A DNA stretch of 64,000 nucleotides. It comes from an uncultured Pirellulaceae bacterium (lineage in GTDB: Bacteria > Planctomycetota > Planctomycetia > Pirellulales > Pirellulaceae). Position numbers and translations under genes: made by a program. The DNA is taken from assembly GCA_938010615.1 (NCBI GenBank), contig CALLUY010000136.1, forward strand, positions 53,894 through 117,893, given 5' to 3'. The notes beneath the pieces are model-generated. The model searched no databases, was not told the DNA's origin, and saw only the letters and a list, made by a program, of their open reading frames with translations. This document shows, piece by piece, positions 62,792 to 64,000 of this stretch (the first letter of the stretch is position 1; every line of letters starts with the position of its first letter).

Positions 62792-62825
62792 AAAGCCGCA
62801 AGCCATTTGGTTTGCGGCTTTTTTC
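62792..62825 (+). terminator. Intrinsic terminator of the DUF1598 gene
   Basis: AAAGCCGCAA (62792-62801) pairs with TTTGCGGCTT (62811-62820), nearly perfectly, around a 9-base loop. A T-run follows. Confidence 0.9.
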
Positions 62826-62930
62826 GTTTGACCCGGCCACCTTGTTTGCTGCGGCGAACCAATCAGCCACGAGGAAGTTTCACCGATACTCCGAGACCAA
62901 TCAGATAAGGCCTGTGATCGTGCCGAAAAA

Positions 62931-62954
62931 CACAGGCTGGAAGCCTATGCCACC
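62931..62954. repeat. Half copy of the GGTGGCATAGGC repeat
   Basis: CACAGGCTGGAAGCCTATGC followed by CACC equals the right arm of the repeat at 40864-40988. The facing left arm is only partly present (AAGGCCTGTGATCG near 62908). It lies in the 310-base gap between the DUF1598 and sulfotransferase genes; the terminator at 62792 is the other feature of that gap. Confidence 0.7.
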
Positions 62955-63071
62955 GCTACGCTAGCACGCAACTGAAATTGATGTCGCTCTGATGCCTCTC
63001 TACTATTCCGCGGAAAGTAAATTGGCCAAACGAGGCCATCAACGCAAGCTCCGATCGATGGGAGATCTTCG

Positions 63072-63971
63072 GTGAGTGGAAGAACGTATTTTTGTATCCG
63101 CGGTTATATGAAGTCCGGAACCAATTGGGTCTGTCGGCTTCTGAATCTGCATCCGGACATTCATAGCTCCGGCGAATTTCATTGGTGGAAGTACTTCGAC
63201 ACGTATACAGAAAACAATCGTGTATTTCAAAATCTGGCTAACCAAGAAAAAGAGGACGCCGTTGTCCGCCGAGCGCTGGAAAAGATGACCGTCGAGACGA
63301 TGGATTATCTTGCGCCTCCCGAAGCCAAGTTCGTTGGTGACCGCACACCACACACACTGCATCCAGTCGTTATTCGAAATGCTCCGCACATTTCGATCAT
63401 CCGGGATTGCCGCGACATTATTGTCAGCCGCATGTTTCACTACTTCAACTACCCCGAAATCTCAAACTATTTCAAACGATACCCTGTTCGCGAAAAGATT
63501 CGAAAACAGTTCGTGCAGGATCCGTGGTTTTTCCACAGCAATCCTGAGTTGCTGCTCGCAGATGAAACTTTCGTCCGTCAAACGGCGCGGCAGTGGAAGC
63601 AGTATCTTTCTGCAGACCGAAACACCATGAAGTGCCACCCAAAGTTGCCGGCGAAGTTGGTGAAGTACGAAGACCTCCATACGAATTTGCACGAGCAAAC
63701 AGAGGCTCTGGTTTCTTTCATCGGTGCTGACCCGAGTTTGTTGCCTGCGATCCCCAAGTACCTAATGCCAGGTCACAACAAGGAAAAGCCCAACAGCTTC
63801 AACCGCAAAGGCGTCGTTGGCGATTGGAAGAACTACATCGACACGGACGTTGCTTCGTGGATCAACGACGAAGCGGGAGACGAGTTGTTGCGTCAGAACT
63901 ATATTTCTTCGTTGAATTGGTTGGATGATGTGAAGCCATTGGACGCCGAGCCTCTTCGTCGCGCTGCGTAA
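63072..63971 (+). CDS. Sulfotransferase-like protein
   Basis: PAPS-dependent sulfotransferase family protein of 299 residues from GTG 63072 with GGAGA about eight bases upstream. The N-terminal 5'-phosphosulfate loop is IRGYMKSGTNWVCRLLNLHP. The 3'-phosphate-binding segment is HISIIRDCRDIIVSRMFHYF, near residues 115-135. The C-terminal R-K-G type loop appears as SFNRKGVVGDWKNY, which is the third conserved PAPS contact in this family. It is complete in the window. The acceptor is unknown; sulfated glycans or lipids are possible. It is unrelated in position to the first sulfotransferase gene at 7777. Confidence 0.9.
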   Translation: MSGRTYFCIRGYMKSGTNWVCRLLNLHPDIHSSGEFHWWKYFDTYTENNRVFQNLANQEKEDAVVRRALEKMTVETMDYLAPPEAKFVGDRTPHTLHPVVIRNAPHISIIRDCRDIIVSRMFHYFNYPEISNYFKRYPVREKIRKQFVQDPWFFHSNPELLLADETFVRQTARQWKQYLSADRNTMKCHPKLPAKLVKYEDLHTNLHEQTEALVSFIGADPSLLPAIPKYLMPGHNKEKPNSFNRKGVVGDWKNYIDTDVASWINDEAGDELLRQNYISSLNWLDDVKPLDAEPLRRAA

Positions 63972-64000
63972 ATCATGTTCTTCAGAAAAAAAGCAAAATC

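Overview
The window reads as chromosomal DNA of a planctomycete, most likely in or near the Pirellulaceae (inference). The signs are the planctomycete-typical protein families: a DUF1592-type cytochrome protein, DUF1080 hydrolase, DUF1598 protein, TIGR03067 domain, FecR/ECF pairs and an iduronate-sulfatase-like enzyme. Other signs are frequent TTG/GTG starts, moderate GC content, loose gene spacing and many palindromic intergenic repeats. No tRNA, rRNA, CRISPR array, prophage or transposase was seen. The only mobile element is a group II intron.

Layout. 1-10.0 kb: an exopolysaccharide locus with the end of a glycosyltransferase, a chain-length regulator, a polymerase, an outer-membrane export lipoprotein on the opposite strand, a WcaJ-type initiating sugar transferase, a flippase, a sulfotransferase and a GT4 glycosyltransferase. 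Together these could build, sulfate, flip, polymerise and export a surface polysaccharide. 10.2-22.8 kb: mainly metabolism (DUF1080 hydrolase, a LysA-like decarboxylase, carB, argH), plus a TIGR03067/leucine-rich-repeat gene split by one in-frame TGA. 22.9-26.6 kb: a tryptophan/kynurenine catabolic group (3-hydroxyanthranilate dioxygenase, kynureninase, an ACMSD-like amidohydrolase), with a palindromic repeat before the group and in two of its junctions. 26.7-34.5 kb: AIM24 protein, a decayed ECF sigma gene, tag glycosylase, a SEC-C protein, secreted and Kelch-like proteins, and mscL with a good promoter and terminator.

35-44 kb: nitrogen control (glnB, glnD, and a TPR gene overlapping glnD), a cobalamin adenosyltransferase, a NUDIX hydrolase, an amidohydrolase and a sulfatase. 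44.3-47.4 kb: a nucleotidyltransferase-like gene, then a group II intron with its maturase inserted in an inverted repeat. 47.5-58.3 kb: a regulatory stretch with three ECF sigma genes, a FecR-type protein, a zinc anti-sigma factor and an FHA protein. It also has an EF-hand secreted protein, the DUF1592 cytochrome protein, tandem terminators and a cluster of palindromes that could be operators. 58.7-64 kb: der, a family 4 uracil-DNA glycosylase, a DUF1598 protein and a second sulfotransferase.

Start codons were chosen by Shine-Dalgarno position, neighbour overlap and where family similarity begins. Several TTG or GTG starts are therefore inferred. Functions come from motifs read by eye; no database search was run.
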